Positions 1 through 7,801 of a stretch of 42,708 bases of DNA are shown here, in pieces. Source of the DNA: Acidobacteriota bacterium (lineage in GTDB: Bacteria > Acidobacteriota > Thermoanaerobaculia > Gp7-AA8). How positions within the stretch are numbered: the first letter of the stretch is position 1; every line of letters starts with the position of its first letter. The stretch lies in the NCBI GenBank assembly GCA_016184115.1, contig JACPDH010000093.1:1-42708 (forward strand), in the 5' to 3' direction. Both the position numbers and the translations under genes were made by a program. Below the pieces are notes generated by a model. It was not told the origin of the DNA. It worked only from the letters and a program-made list of their open reading frames with translations, and did no database searches.

Positions 1-218
1 TCGTCGAGCACGAGCGCGCAGTCCTCGACGAATACCGCATCGGGATGTTCGTGGAGTGCTGGAAGATGCTCGACTCTGCAGCCGAGCGACTCGAGCGCAC
101 GGGTATATTCGACATGCTGCGTCGCGGCGGTCGAGTAATCGGTCGATTGTCGTTCGACGTGCGTGAGCTCGCAGCGCTCGATCGACGTGCTGACGGGACG
201 GACGAAGGCGATGGTCAT
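1..218 (-). CDS. ddaH: Dimethylargininase (DDAH), N-terminal part, cut by window edge
   Basis: The first 72 codons of a minus-strand gene that runs off the left edge, starting at the ATG at 218-216. The translation begins MTIAFVRPV and contains CELTHVER, a QH-V-Y motif about 20 residues later, then LPAL and PDAVFVEDCALVLD. This is the N-terminal signature of N(G),N(G)-dimethylarginine dimethylaminohydrolase. In that family the Glu-Asp of FVED binds the substrate guanidinium, and the enzyme hydrolyses methylated arginine to citrulline and methylamine. The catalytic His and Cys would lie outside the window. No clear Shine-Dalgarno precedes the start. Arginine deiminase relatives share the fold, but the CELTHxER and FVED motifs favour DDAH. 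Confidence 0.85.
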   Translation of the reverse strand, partial: MTIAFVRPVSTSIERCELTHVERQSTDYSTAATQHVEYTRALESLGCRVEHLPALHEHPDAVFVEDCALVLD

Positions 219-231
219 TGCCAGGAAGTGT

Positions 232-266
232 AAACGCGAAGCGTGAAACGCGACACGCGAAGCCGA
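232..266. repeat. Degenerate heptanucleotide repeat, locus H1
   Basis: Five consecutive 7-mers in phase (AAACGCG, AAGCGTG, AAACGCG, ACACGCG, AAGCCGA) between the divergent DDAH gene and the DUF3592-like gene. This is the shortest of the 7-nt-period arrays in the window. Its unit resembles that of the array at 14768-14865. Confidence 0.55.
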
Positions 267-388
267 GTTGGAATCGCGCGAGGAATCCTACCCTTGCAAT
301 GCCCGAAACCCGGGAGCGAGTGATCTGCCTGCAGACGACCGCAATGCGGTGCCGAATGCCTCGCAACGGCGCGCCGTTCGAGGGCACA

Positions 389-1276
389 ATGGTCGTCGCA
401 ATGAACAAGTCGTCGTACCAGGTCGCCCTGAGGATGATGGCACCACCGCGTCAGGTGCCGCTATCGTCGCTTCTCGTGCTCCTGCTCAATGTTGGTGTGC
501 AGATCGGCTTCTTCGTGCTCGCCTTCTCGACTCCCTTCTTCTGGCTCTTTGTCGGGAACGCCGATCTTCCCGCGATCACGTTTCGCGGTGAAACGATGCG
601 TACCAACGGAAGAGTCGTGGAGATCGAGGACACGCTCGCGAGTGAGAACAAACGCCGGATCTGGGGCGTGCACTACCGGTACTCGGTGAGCGCACGAGCC
701 CACGATGGAGTTTCCTACGAAACCGGCGGGACCGACCTCGAACCGGGAAGCATCGTCATCGTCGAGTACCTGGCGCGCGACCCCTCGGTCTCACGCATCG
801 AGGGAATGCGGCGCGGGATGTTCGGCCCGTTCGTTCTCTTCGTTCTGATCTTCCCGATCATCGGCTTGATCTTCACCTTGGCCGCACTTGCGTGGGGTGC
901 ACGCCGGGCGATGATCTTCGTGCGAGGCATAGCTGTCTTCGCGAAGTTCAAGGAAATGCGAGCGACGAACACGCAAGTGAACAGACGCCCAGTCTACGAA
1001 GTGATCCACGAATACCGGACGCTCGACGGTGAGCTCTGCCAGGCGTCGACGAAGACGACCGACGTCGATTCGATAGCCGACGAGCAGGAGGAGCTGCTTC
1101 TGTACGATCCTGTGCACCCCAGGCGTGGCGTTCCGGTTGACAACATCAAACCACTTCCCGCTCTCGACGAGGCTGGCGGATTCCGAGCGAATCTGCCGGG
1201 TGCAGTCCTGCGTCTGGTTCTTCCCGCTGCCGTCATCGCAGGGAACGCGTTGTGGCTGCTGCACAGGATGGGCTGA
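389..1276 (+). CDS. DUF3592-like membrane protein
   Basis: A protein of about 295 residues of unknown role. An N-terminal membrane segment (roughly residues 25-53) is followed by an extracytoplasmic stretch with the repeated theme of an h-YRY / EYRT beta segment and a VEYLARDPS / LLYDPVHPR phrase. That pattern is typical of DUF3592 proteins, which carry paired beta domains between membrane helices. A second hydrophobic segment lies mid-protein (FVLFVLIFPIIGLIFTLA) and a third at the C-terminus. The ATG at 389 was chosen because GAGGG sits about 5 nt upstream; the open frame extends back to 218, but that part is basic and low in coding character. The ATG at 401 is an alternative. The family assignment is by resemblance and is moderate. 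Confidence 0.65.
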   Translation: MVVAMNKSSYQVALRMMAPPRQVPLSSLLVLLLNVGVQIGFFVLAFSTPFFWLFVGNADLPAITFRGETMRTNGRVVEIEDTLASENKRRIWGVHYRYSVSARAHDGVSYETGGTDLEPGSIVIVEYLARDPSVSRIEGMRRGMFGPFVLFVLIFPIIGLIFTLAALAWGARRAMIFVRGIAVFAKFKEMRATNTQVNRRPVYEVIHEYRTLDGELCQASTKTTDVDSIADEQEELLLYDPVHPRRGVPVDNIKPLPALDEAGGFRANLPGAVLRLVLPAAVIAGNALWLLHRMG

Positions 1277-1444
1277 AACCGTCGATCCTGACGGAACGCG
1301 GAACCTTTGACCAACGGGCATCGGTTATGCCATCGACCGGTCGGGTGCGATCGGTTGCCCCTTTCGTTCGCCTGGCGCGAATTGGGAGCTCGCGCGTCAT
1401 TCGCCATCGCTCCCGCGGATTGCCGCGCGAGCCGCGCGCTCCGT

Positions 1445-1450
1445 TAGAAT
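1445..1450 (+). promoter_or_regulatory. Candidate -10 box (TAGAAT) of a leaderless transcript
   Basis: TAGAAT lies 7 nt before the GTG start of the EamA gene, with no Shine-Dalgarno between them. A transcript starting there would have almost no 5' UTR. TTGCCG at 1420-1425 is a possible but over-distant -35 (19-nt spacer). Confidence 0.4.
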
Positions 1451-1457
1451 CGCGCGC

Positions 1458-2345
1458 GTGAACAGGCGCGAGGTGACGTCGAAGACGTTTGGCGAGGCCG
1501 CGATCGCGCTGGTCCTGTTTGCCTGTATTCCGGTTGTCATTCGCTACGTATCGGCAAATCCGTTCACGATTGGCATTGTCCGTCTCGCGATCGCGACGAC
1601 AGGGATCGGGCTCGTGATGCGTGATCGCGCGGCGCTCCGCGCGCTCCCGCGTGCCGATATCGGGCGTCTCGTGATCATCGGGATCGCCTTCGCTGCCCAT
1701 TGGCTCGCCTACTTCTTCGCCATCAAGGCATCGTCGGCTTCGATCGGAACGATCGGCATCTCGACCTTTGGGATTCATCTTCTGATCCTTGGGGCGATCT
1801 TCGGCCGTTCACGCTTCGGCGTCGTCGATGTATTCGCGGTCGCGCTCGCAATCGCGGGCGCGACACTCACCGTGCCCGAGCTGTCGCTCGAGAACGACTC
1901 GACGCTCGGTCTGCTCCTCGCCATCCTCGCCGGCTTCTTCTACGCGACGCTGCCGATTCTCCACCAGCGCTGGTCGCACATGTCGTCGTCGATACGCGCG
2001 TTTGGCCAGTTTGCCGTCGCCCTCGTCCTCTTCCTCGTTACTCTGCCGATGGCGCGCTGGGATCTGCGCCCGATCGACTGGGCCGGGCTCGCGTTCCTCG
2101 GTATCGGCTCGACGTTCGTCGGCCACGGCCTCTGGGTCGCGGTGACGACGCGACTCAAGCCGTCGACGACGAGCATCATCTACTACGGCAATGTACCGAT
2201 CGCGATCGCGCTCAGCGTGACCATCCTCGGAGAGCCGCTCACGCCGCGTATTGCCGGCGGTGCGGCGCTGATCGTAGGTGGCAGCGTCGTCGGCCTCGTT
2301 GCGCAGGCCCGCGCCGCGCGCCGCATCGCGCGGGGTGAGAACTGA
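1458..2345 (+). CDS. EamA/DMT-family transporter
   Basis: A 295-residue polytopic protein with about ten hydrophobic helices in two repeats of five, the usual length and layout of drug/metabolite exporters of the EamA type. Recognisable features are the hydrophobic N-terminal helix ending IPVVIRYVS, the FAAHWLAYFFAIK segment with small-residue-rich helices after it, and the second-repeat GIGSTFVGHGLW and ILGEPLTPR motifs, which are typical of EamA repeats. The substrate cannot be read from sequence; amino-acid or metabolite efflux is usual for the family. Translation starts at a GTG with no Shine-Dalgarno but a -10-like TAGAAT just upstream. It converges on ahcY across the hairpin at 2369-2394. 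Confidence 0.85.
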   Translation: MNRREVTSKTFGEAAIALVLFACIPVVIRYVSANPFTIGIVRLAIATTGIGLVMRDRAALRALPRADIGRLVIIGIAFAAHWLAYFFAIKASSASIGTIGISTFGIHLLILGAIFGRSRFGVVDVFAVALAIAGATLTVPELSLENDSTLGLLLAILAGFFYATLPILHQRWSHMSSSIRAFGQFAVALVLFLVTLPMARWDLRPIDWAGLAFLGIGSTFVGHGLWVAVTTRLKPSTTSIIYYGNVPIAIALSVTILGEPLTPRIAGGAALIVGGSVVGLVAQARAARRIARGEN

Positions 2346-2368
2346 AACTCCCGATTCGCGTGCAACGA

Positions 2369-2394
2369 AAAAGGCCGCCGTAAGGCGGCCTTTT
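2369..2394. terminator. Bidirectional intrinsic terminator
   Basis: A perfect 11-bp stem (AAAAGGCCGCC / GGCGGCCTTTT) with a GTAA loop. The A-run on one side and T-run on the other give a U-tract in both directions. It lies between the convergent EamA gene (ends 2345) and ahcY (ends 2418). Confidence 0.9.
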
Positions 2395-2417
2395 CTCACT
2401 CCGAAATCTCGATCGCG

Positions 2418-3917
2418 TTAATAGCGATAGTTCTCCGGCTTGTAGGGCCCTTCGGCCGGGATTCCGAGGTACTTCGCTTGCGACTCGGTCAGCTTCGTCA
2501 GCTCGACACCGAGGTGCGGAAGGTGAAGGCGGGCGACTTCCTCGTCGAGCGCCTTCGGAAGTACGAATACCTTCTTCTCGTACTTGTCGGCGTTCTTCTG
2601 CAGATCGATCTGTGCGAGCACCTGATTCGTGAATGACGTCGACATGACGAACGAGGGATGGCCCGTGGCACAACCGAGGTTCATGAGGCGTCCTTCGGCG
2701 AGGATCAGCACACTGTGGCCGTCGGGGAAGGTCCACTCGTCATACTGCGGCTTGATGTTCTTGTGCTTCACGCCGGCGAACTTCTTGAGACCGGCCATGT
2801 CGATCTCGTTGTCGAAGTGGCCGATGTTTCCGACGATCGCGTTGTGCTTCATCTTCGCCATGTGCGCGGCGGTGATGATGTCCTTGTTTCCTGTCGCCGT
2901 GATGAAGATGTCGGCGAGCTCGAGAACCGACTCGAGCGCCTTCACTTCGTAGCCCTGCATCGCCGCCTGCAGCGCGCAGATCGGATCGATCTCGGTCACG
3001 ATCACACGCGCGCCCTGGCCGCGCAGCGCCTCGGCGCAGCCCTTGCCGACTTCGCCGAAGCCGCAGACAACGGCGACCTTGCCGCCCATCATCACGTCGG
3101 TGGCGCGATTGAGGCCGTCGATCACCGAGTGACGGCAGCCGTAGATGTTGTCGAACTTCGACTTCGTCACCGAGTCGTTGACGTTGATCGCAGGGAAAAG
3201 GAGCGCGCCCGCTTCCTGCATCTGGTAGAGGCGGTGCACGCCGGTGGTCGTTTCCTCGGATACGCCGCGGACGCCCTTCGCGACCTTCGTCCAGGTCTGG
3301 CCGTCGGCCTTGATCGAACGACGGAGGACGTCGAGAATCACGCCCCACTCCTCGGGGTCATTCGCTTCATCGAACGCGGGGATCGTGCCCGCCTTTTCGA
3401 ATTCGGCGCCCTTGTGGATGAGCAGCGTCGCGTCGCCACCGTCGTCGACGATCAGCGAGGGGCCGGAGCCGTCAGGCCAGACGAGCGCCTGCTCCGTGCA
3501 CCACCAGTACTCCTCGAGCGTCTCCCCTTTCCAGGCGAAGACCGGAGTGCCTTTTGGTTCGTCGACGGTGCCGCCGGTCTCGGGGCGTCCAACGACGACC
3601 GCTGAGGCGGCGTGGTCCTGCGTCGAGAAGCTGTTGCACGAGACCCAGCGGACGTCGGCGCCTAGGTGGACGAGGGTCTCGATGAGGACGGCGGTCTGCA
3701 CCGTCATGTGAAGCGAGCCCATGACGCGCGCGCCCGCGAGCGGCTTCTCCTTGCCGAACTTCTCGCGAAGCGACATGAGGCCGGGCATCTCGTGCTCGGC
3801 AAGGGTGATCTCCTTGCGGCCCAGCTCGGCGAGGGCGAGGTCCCTGACCTTGAACGGAACGCGGCCTGCTTCTTTTGCCGCAGCGAACGGATGGGTGGTT
3901 TCCAGCGTGGTCGGCAT
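2418..3917 (-). CDS. ahcY: Adenosylhomocysteinase (S-adenosylhomocysteine hydrolase)
   Basis: A 499-residue enzyme that reversibly splits S-adenosylhomocysteine into homocysteine and adenosine, recycling the by-product of SAM-dependent methylation. It has the family's N-terminal [15 protein letters not shown] and [13 protein letters not shown] motifs, the [18 protein letters not shown] active-site stretch with the catalytic Lys, the [13 protein letters not shown]-binding turn and the invariant C-terminus ending KPENYRY. Length and the bacterial insertion are normal. The ATG at 3917 is chosen because GGAGA lies about 9 nt upstream after an A-run, and because MPTTLETT aligns with the usual N-terminus; the frame stays open to 3995 without support. 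No neighbouring methionine-cycle genes are present. I saw no SAH riboswitch in the leader. Confidence 0.97.
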   Translation of the reverse strand: MPTTLETTHPFAAAKEAGRVPFKVRDLALAELGRKEITLAEHEMPGLMSLREKFGKEKPLAGARVMGSLHMTVQTAVLIETLVHLGADVRWVSCNSFSTQDHAASAVVVGRPETGGTVDEPKGTPVFAWKGETLEEYWWCTEQALVWPDGSGPSLIVDDGGDATLLIHKGAEFEKAGTIPAFDEANDPEEWGVILDVLRRSIKADGQTWTKVAKGVRGVSEETTTGVHRLYQMQEAGALLFPAINVNDSVTKSKFDNIYGCRHSVIDGLNRATDVMMGGKVAVVCGFGEVGKGCAEALRGQGARVIVTEIDPICALQAAMQGYEVKALESVLELADIFITATGNKDIITAAHMAKMKHNAIVGNIGHFDNEIDMAGLKKFAGVKHKNIKPQYDEWTFPDGHSVLILAEGRLMNLGCATGHPSFVMSTSFTNQVLAQIDLQKNADKYEKKVFVLPKALDEEVARLHLPHLGVELTKLTESQAKYLGIPAEGPYKPENYRY

Positions 3918-4246
3918 CGTGTGGATGTCTCCTTTTTTTGTTGTGAGTCGAGGCGGTCCGCGACCGGTATCGGGGCCGTTTTCGCGGAACAACACCCTTA
4001 ATCGGACCGGATCAGTTGGAATTCCTTGGACGCAGGCAAGGGGGGTAAGGCAGGGGAGAGACGAAAAGCGAGGTGCAAGCGTTCGTAGCGCCGGCTCCTC
4101 GCCGGCAGGACCGCTGGCGTCTCGCCAGCGAGTTCCCAGGCAAATACGGGCTCGCGTGCGTCCTGCCGGCGAGCGTGCGTGCGCGACGCGGGCGCGAACG
4201 ACGCGCTCTTCCCAAATCGCCCTTCGTTGGACATGATGGCGCCGGA
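3918..4246. repeat. Intergenic spacer with composite palindromic repeat (4076-4173)
   Basis: This gap between the divergent ahcY and kinase-fusion genes carries nested hairpins. A 14-bp inverted repeat pairs 4098-4111 with 4160-4173. Inside it is a perfect 8-bp stem at 4112-4130 (CGCTGGCG / CGCCAGCG, loop TCT), and GCCGGC pairs occur around 4090-4106. The block opens with TCGTAGCGCCG. The same phrase, in reverse complement, borders the hairpin block at 40730-40808, suggesting one dispersed repeat family. The rest of the spacer shows no gene. Confidence 0.6.
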
Positions 4247-6466
4247 ATGGCGGACGAGACGAAATCGGGTGGCGACGAGCCGATCGTGATCGACGGGATG
4301 AAGGTCTTTGTCGATCCGCGCTTCGAACCGGTCGATGTCGAGAAAGGAGTCCGCTTTGTCCTCGATCCCGCGAATGCGATCGAGACGGTCCACTGGGCGC
4401 GCAACTATCTCTATCGTGCCGTGCTCGAGACGAAAACTGGGCCCGTCGATGTCGTCGTGAAGCAATTCCGTAACCGCGGCCTTCGCGATCGGCTCCGGCG
4501 CCGTTTCGACGAGACGAAGGCGGAGAAGGCGTGGCGCATGGCTCACGCGTTCGAGGCGGCGGGCATCTCCACCGCTCGGCCCGTGATTCTAGCCGTCACG
4601 ATCGACCCGAAGGGGCCGTCGTATTTCGTTTGCGAGCAGCTCGGCGGGAGGCTCGAATTCCGTTACCTCGCACGCTCTCTCAACGCGGGAACCGCGGCTG
4701 CCGATTTTCCCGGGCTCGATACTGCGACGGCGCTCGAGGCGGTTGGCGTCACCGCGGCGCGGATGCACGCGGCGAACCTCTTCCATCGCGATTTTTCCGT
4801 TGGAAACGTCTTCCTTCGCGTTCCGCCCGATGGACATGTCACCGCGGACGACGTTGCCGTGATCGACCTCAACCGTGCGAGGAAGCGGGAGCGGATCGGG
4901 CTCCTCGACCGCCTTCGCGACCTCTCGCGGCTCAACATCCTTCGTAGCGAGGACCACGATCGATTCCTGCGGGCCTACTGGGGAGCTGACGCGACGTCTC
5001 GGCAGATGTCGCTTGGCCGGCTCGCGCAGCGCGCATTCCGCCTGAAGACGTCGCTCAAGCAGGGGACGAAGAGGATCTCGGCAGGGCCGCTTGCCGCGTC
5101 GCGTCCTCACGGCCTGCACGCGCACATTCCGCTACCGGAGAGCGGCGCGGGAGCGAAAGACCGGGTCGTCTGGGACCATCTCTCCGACCAGCCTTACCAA
5201 CACGCCGGCCGCTTTACGAAGACGATGGCGCGCATCACCGATGCTCCGGGGCTGATCCGGGGTCTCGCGCGCGGTGTTAGGCTGGCGCCGCGTGTCTGGT
5301 CGCGTTACAAGGAGCTTCGTTCCGCGCTATGGCGCGAGCCCGTGGCGTTTGACGGGATCGGCATCGCGATCAGCCCGTCGCCGGAGAACCCCGAGGCACT
5401 GCTGCGCGCGTTCGACGGCCTCGGGGCGAAGAATGTGCTCATGCGGCTCAACCCGTGGCAGGGGTCGCACGACGCGGAAGCCGCGCTCGCCGAGGCGCTC
5501 GCCGTGCGCGGCTGCGACCTCACGTTCGCGCTGCCGCAGAATCGCGAGCTCGTGCGCGACTCGGCGCGGTGGCAGCGATCGGTGGCTGCGTTAGGCCAGC
5601 GGTTTTCCCGGTGGGGAACGCGGTTCCAGATTGGCCAGGCGGTAAACCGAAGCAAGTGGGGCGTCTGGAGCGAGAGGGAGTGGGTGAGGCTCGCGCAGGT
5701 TGCGGCGGAAGCTCTACGACCGTTCGGGGCGAAACTCATCGGTCCGGCGGTGATCGACTTCGAGATGCACGCGAGCGCCGCGCTGCTGAACCGGCCGAGG
5801 TTAGGCGTCACGTTCGAAGCGCTCGCGAGCCTCCTCTACGTCGATCGTCGCGGCGCGCCGGAGAATACCCAGGCGGGGTTCGACTCGCTCGGCAAGGCGC
5901 TCCTGGCGCGTGCCGTCGCGGAAACGGCCGAGTGGTGTGGGCCCCACTCGTGGATCACCGAGGTGAACTGGCCGCTCTGGGAAGGGCCGCACTCGCCCGC
6001 GGGGCCGAAGGTGTCGGTGGACGAGCAGCGCCAGGCAGACTACCTCGTCCGCTTCTATCTCTCCACGCTCGCGAGCGGCGCCGCTGAACGTGTCTACTGG
6101 TGGCAGCTCGTCGCGAGAGGCTACGGCCTCATGTGGCTCCCCTCCGGAGGGGAGCTGACACCGCGAAAGTCGTATGCGGCGTTTGCGACGATGACGCGAA
6201 TGCTCGTGGGGTGGAAATGCACCGGCCCGCTCGCAACGGGTTCGGCGGGCGCGCACGCGCTACGCTTCGTCGATGACGGAGGTGGCGAGCGGTACGCGGT
6301 CTGGGCGGTGACGGGATCGCCGGAGATTGCGATGCCGTCTGACGTCGTCGGCATCGTCGAGCAGGACGGCAGCGAGACGACGCCGACGGCTGCGAGGAGG
6401 GTGACGTTAGGCGGGTCAGTGCGGTACGTCGACGTCGGAAGCGGCCGCGGCAGCGGCGCCGTTTGA
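4247..6466 (+). CDS. LPS kinase (WaaP/Kdo-kinase-like) fused to a clan GH-A-like TIM barrel
   Basis: A 739-residue, probably cytoplasmic protein. The N-terminal third is a lipopolysaccharide-core type kinase: VVVKQF with the ATP-site Lys (K72), the catalytic loop [10 protein letters not shown] (D182, N187) and VIDLNRAR (D207) in place of DFG. The C-terminal half (from about residue 360) reads as a glycoside-hydrolase-like barrel, with [13 protein letters not shown] near residue 460 and [13 protein letters not shown], whose E572 is where clan GH-A enzymes have their nucleophile. At the usual acid/base position (NEP) the sequence has QAV, so hydrolysis is doubtful. A role in core sugar phosphorylation or recognition is inferred. 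The ATG at 4247 starts MADETKSGG; the frame is open to 4073, but that part is intergenic repeat. The last codons lie inside a repeat that recurs downstream. Confidence 0.75.
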   Translation: MADETKSGGDEPIVIDGMKVFVDPRFEPVDVEKGVRFVLDPANAIETVHWARNYLYRAVLETKTGPVDVVVKQFRNRGLRDRLRRRFDETKAEKAWRMAHAFEAAGISTARPVILAVTIDPKGPSYFVCEQLGGRLEFRYLARSLNAGTAAADFPGLDTATALEAVGVTAARMHAANLFHRDFSVGNVFLRVPPDGHVTADDVAVIDLNRARKRERIGLLDRLRDLSRLNILRSEDHDRFLRAYWGADATSRQMSLGRLAQRAFRLKTSLKQGTKRISAGPLAASRPHGLHAHIPLPESGAGAKDRVVWDHLSDQPYQHAGRFTKTMARITDAPGLIRGLARGVRLAPRVWSRYKELRSALWREPVAFDGIGIAISPSPENPEALLRAFDGLGAKNVLMRLNPWQGSHDAEAALAEALAVRGCDLTFALPQNRELVRDSARWQRSVAALGQRFSRWGTRFQIGQAVNRSKWGVWSEREWVRLAQVAAEALRPFGAKLIGPAVIDFEMHASAALLNRPRLGVTFEALASLLYVDRRGAPENTQAGFDSLGKALLARAVAETAEWCGPHSWITEVNWPLWEGPHSPAGPKVSVDEQRQADYLVRFYLSTLASGAAERVYWWQLVARGYGLMWLPSGGELTPRKSYAAFATMTRMLVGWKCTGPLATGSAGAHALRFVDDGGGERYAVWAVTGSPEIAMPSDVVGIVEQDGSETTPTAARRVTLGGSVRYVDVGSGRGSGAV

Positions 6467-7222
6467 TGTGTCGCGCGTGAGCGCGACACGCGATGCGCGA
6501 CGAATCCGGCACCCCTCCGGGGTGCGGATTTCTCTCTTCGACGTCGATCCCCGGGCTGACGCCCGGGGCTAACCAGAAACGGCCGCTCGCGCGGCCGGGA
6601 GGCGACGCCGGAGGATTCACCGCTCGACTCCGGCCTGACGCCCGGGGCTAGCCAGAAACGGCCGCTCGCGCGGCCGGGAGGCAAGGCCGAAGACTTTATG
6701 GAGAGGTGCGTTAGGCGGATCGGCACGGTACGTCGACGTCGGAAACGGCCGCGGCAGCGGCCGCGTCTGGGTAGCCCCGCGCGTCAGCGCGGGGTCGCGT
6801 GCGTATGTGTCTTCTCAGCGCCGCGGCAGCGGCGCCGTTTGATGTGTCGCGCGTGAGCGCGACACGCGATGCGCGACGAATCCGGCACCCCTCCGGGGTG
6901 CGGATCCCTCTCTTCGACGTCGATCCCCGGGCTGACGCCGGGGCTAGTCAGAAACGGCCGCTCGCGCGGCCGGGAGGCAAGGCCGAGTACTTTGCGGGGG
7001 GGTTGCGTTAGGCGGATCGGTGCGGTACGTCGACGTCGGAAACGGCCGCTCGCGCGGCCGGGAGGCGACGCCGGAGGATTCACCGCTCGACTCCGGCCTG
7101 ACGCCCGGGGCTAACCAGAAACGGCCGCTCGCGCGGCCGAGAGGCGACGCCGAAGGATTCACCGCTCGACTCCGGCCTCACGCCCGTGGCTAATCAGAAA
7201 CGGCCGCTCGCGCGGCCGGGCC
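6445..7222. repeat. Block of palindromic and duplicated repeats
   Basis: About 780 bp without a gene, made of recurring units. CGGCCGCTCGCGCGGCCG hairpins occur six times (from about 6580, 6659, 6955, 7043, 7121 and 7200). A roughly 80-bp unit carrying this hairpin, a GAGGATTCACCGCTCGACTC phrase and a CCCGGGGCTA hairpin recurs at about 6571, 7035 and 7114. A roughly 126-bp segment at 6445-6570 is repeated almost exactly at 6821-6945. A third unit, matching the last 40 bp or so of the kinase-fusion gene, recurs near 6705 and 7003. The first copies overlap the gene's stop codon. Confidence 0.85.
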
Positions 7223-7334
7223 CGTCTCGCGCGATCCTCGCCGGCGCTGCGCAATCACTCTCCGTGTCGGTACGTTCTTTCTCCGATTCCCCATGTCACA
7301 ATATCGCCGTCCCCAACAACCGAAGGAGGTCGTC

Positions 7335-7631
7335 ATGATCGTCGTTCGAAACGTGTTTCACTGCCATCCTGGCCAGGCGAAGAATCTGGTAACGAAGCTG
7401 AAAGCCGCGGGCGCGGCCATGACGGGAGCGAGCGTCGTCTCAAATGCGCGCGTCATGACCGACATGTCGGCTCCGTTCTGGACCGTCATCTTCGAGACCG
7501 AATCGGATTCGCTCACCGCGTGGGAGCAGGCGTTTCAGAAGTACGGCAGCGACCCCGCGATCCAGGGCGCCATGGCTGGCTATATGGAGCACGTCACCGG
7601 TGGACACCGGGAAATCTGGAAGGTGGAGTAG
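7335..7631 (+). CDS. Small dimeric alpha/beta-barrel (ABM/NIPSNAP-like) protein
   Basis: A 98-residue cytoplasmic protein beginning MIVVRNVFHCHPGQA. The pattern of a strand, a helix rich in Lys/Ala (AKNLVTKLKAAGA), then strands RVMTDMSAPFWTVIFETE and a C-terminal helix with GHREIWKV, is that of the ferredoxin-like dimeric barrel fold. That fold is shared by antibiotic monooxygenase-like and NIPSNAP proteins. Its substrate is unknown. The start at 7335 is fixed by a full AAGGAGGT 4 nt upstream; the in-frame ATG at 7293 has no such signal. It sits alone between the repeat block and the convergent formate dehydrogenase gene. Confidence 0.65.
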   Translation: MIVVRNVFHCHPGQAKNLVTKLKAAGAAMTGASVVSNARVMTDMSAPFWTVIFETESDSLTAWEQAFQKYGSDPAIQGAMAGYMEHVTGGHREIWKVE

Positions 7632-7743
7632 GAATGCGGAAGTAGGGACGCCGATCGCTAGGGGACCCGGAAAGGCCGGGTGCGGGCCCGGGAGCGTTCA
7701 TGGACGGGACGCGGCGCGCCTCCAAGCTCAGCTTTGGTCGGTT

Positions 7744-7801
7744 GTCATTCGTCTTTTGTCATTCCCGCGGGAGGAGTGACGAATGACGAATAACAAAAAG
7801 T
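7744..7801. repeat. Inverted heptanucleotide repeat, locus H2
   Basis: The left arm is GTCATTC, GTCTTTT, GTCATTC (7744-7764). The right arm is GAGTGAC, GAATGAC, GAATAAC (7774-7794), which are reverse-complement forms in a 7-nt register. The arms flank CCCGCGGG. The array ends at the TAA stop of the formate dehydrogenase gene and could act as a 3'-end hairpin. Confidence 0.6.

Noticed and set aside
45-233. Short plus-strand ORF at the left edge
   Set aside because: The minus strand encodes a clear DDAH N-terminus here.
3918-4000. Possible SAH riboswitch ahead of ahcY
   Set aside because: I could not find the conserved core or pairings of the known SAH riboswitch in the leader; only an A-run and a Shine-Dalgarno are evident.
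6467-7222. Small ORFs across the palindromic repeat block
   Set aside because: Their translations are Arg/Pro-rich products of the repeats on both strands and recur with the repeats, without ribosome-binding sites.
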